Assembly: GCA_965153455.1 (NCBI GenBank)
Contig: OZ234494.1
Span: 15,934,001 to 15,998,000 of the forward strand
Direction: 5' to 3'
Length of the DNA: 64,000 nucleotides
Source of the DNA: Sphagnum compactum
Lineage: Eukaryota > Bryophyta > Sphagnopsida > Sphagnales
Position 1 is the stretch's first letter; each line of letters opens with the position of its first letter. Positions 63,501 through 64,000 of the stretch are shown here, one piece after another. The notes beneath the pieces were generated by a model. It worked only from the letters and a program-made list of their open reading frames with translations. It did not search any database and was not told the DNA's origin. Both the position numbers and the translations under genes were made by a program.

Positions 63501-64000
63501 TGATTGGGGGTTTGTGGTGTTGGTTGGGTTGACATGGATGGCGAAGACTTGAAGATTCTTAGCAGCCCGATAGAAAGGGACAGCTCTATCAACGAAGATC
63601 TGGACAGGGTTGGTTTTCTGGGCAGGATTCTTGACAAGATTCTTGACAGGACAAGGTTTAGTTCTCGCCAACCGGGGGTTCTTGACTACAGGACTTGACA
63701 TAACAGACTTGATAAAACTGGAATTGGTTCCGACCCTCTTTGGGTTCTCGACCACAGGGTTCTTGGCAGGACTGGACAAAGTGTTTTTCCGAGCGTGGGG
63801 TTTTTGAGAGGTGCACCGTTGTGCGCTGAAGGTGAGGGTTCTAGATCGCCAATCAATGATAGGGTTGTGTGCTTCTAGCCAAGGCAGACCAAGGATGATG
63901 GGATGGTGAGGGGTGGAGATGATGTTGAGAACAATCTTCTCCGTGTGCTTGCCGATACAGAGTTCTAGAGGGGTTGTCTCGTGTGTGATTGCACCAGAAG
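60522..64000 (-). pseudogene. pol: Chromovirus Pol polyprotein with one in-frame stop
   Basis: Open from the window edge to a TAA at 60522-60524 except for one in-frame TAG (62208-62210). The frame is the same on both sides. From the edge: the end of the protease domain (HPIILGLPWLEAHNPIIDW), then a linker rich in KNP repeats. Reverse transcriptase follows with LDLRGAYNLLRIRPG, MPFGLTNAPAVFQ and YLDDILIFS. RNase H shows ETDASDFALGAIL, DKELLAI and LTDHKN. After the stop comes integrase with an HHCC finger (HNNTLAGH...CDTC) and a D,D35E triad (AMDF, VSDK, TDGQTER; 35 residues between the last two). A GPF motif (KRLGPFKI) and a chromodomain (FEVQEVLDSK, LVFWRGYPPSEATWEPAGN) complete it. The stop falls between RNase H and integrase. 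All catalytic motifs look intact, so inactivation is recent. Confidence 0.95.
60525..60534 (-). promoter_or_regulatory. Polypurine tract of the chromovirus
   Basis: GAAGAGAGGA on the minus strand, inside the last codons of pol and within three bases of the LTR edge. This is the expected primer site for plus-strand DNA synthesis. Confidence 0.75.

Larger units (their letters stand above)
60255..64000 (-). mobile_element. Ty3/gypsy chromovirus (LTR retrotransposon), 3' part
   Basis: LTR retrotransposon inserted into the AT-rich desert, read on the minus strand and cut by the window edge. Visible from right to left: the end of protease, reverse transcriptase, RNase H, integrase, chromodomain, polypurine tract and 3' LTR. 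GC content is clearly higher than in the surroundings. Gag, the protease active site and the 5' LTR must lie beyond 64000. Sequence character (for example QPGTQQGKADALSRR and the chromodomain at the integrase end) recalls fungal-like, Tcn1-type chromoviruses known from mosses and lycophytes. That lineage call is from memory. Confidence 0.95.

Noticed and set aside
60802-63807. Several 60-106 codon open stretches in other frames of the chromovirus
   Set aside because: Shadows of the polyprotein reading frame; no independent motifs.
1-64000. CRISPR arrays, rRNA or tRNA genes
   Set aside because: No regularly spaced identical repeats with unique spacers, no recognisable rRNA segment, and no cloverleaf with A/B boxes noticed by eye; a tRNA scan was not possible.

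Overview
The window looks like nuclear DNA of a land plant. It has genes split by many GT-AG introns, plant-type proteins (a RhoGAP of the ROP GTPase-activating family), TTTAGGG-type telomere-like motifs, telo-box (AAACCCTAA) promoter motifs, and very AT-rich intergenic DNA full of decayed transposons. The chromodomain Ty3/gypsy element at the right edge resembles the fungal-like chromoviruses reported from mosses and lycophytes. A non-flowering land plant is therefore my best guess, but that is an inference with low confidence.

Layout. (1) 1-2.2 kb: the 3' part of a plus-strand RopGAP gene, four exons visible, 5' end outside or unresolved. (2) 2.2-9.8 kb: AT-rich intergenic DNA with a decayed hAT transposase on the minus strand (about 7.25-7.96 kb). 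(3) 9.8-20.4 kb: a compact, GC-richer gene island with two convergent housekeeping genes. These are SPT16 (FACT histone chaperone large subunit, plus strand, 8 exons, predicted 1057 aa) and VPS32/SNF7 (ESCRT-III core subunit, minus strand, 6 exons, predicted 221 aa). VPS32 had to be rebuilt exon by exon because its exons are only 78-195 bases long. (4) 20.36-21.1 kb: an unusual array of CCGGGTA boxes and a long foldback just upstream of VPS32. (5) 21-60 kb: a gene desert of about 39 kb with no intact gene that I can support. It holds a second decayed hAT transposase (about 23.0-24.65 kb, plus strand), a TIR element with a candidate TAA duplication, a dispersed repeat of about 320-350 bp in at least four copies, a repeat pair of about 680 bp, several near-perfect hairpins (one made of telomere-like sequence) and many microsatellites. 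(6) 60.25-64.0 kb: the 3' LTR and protease-RT-RNaseH-integrase-chromodomain polyprotein of a chromovirus on the minus strand, cut by the window edge and carrying one in-frame stop.

The three host genes serve unrelated cell functions: ROP GTPase signalling, nucleosome handling during transcription and replication, and membrane scission. Nothing suggests a functional cluster. I did not find a convincing new biological system. The most unusual items are the CCGGGTA array with foldback upstream of VPS32, the telomere-like hairpin at 50 kb, the miRNA-precursor-like foldback at 52.7 kb, and the nearly intact chromovirus with 37-bp repeats in its LTR.
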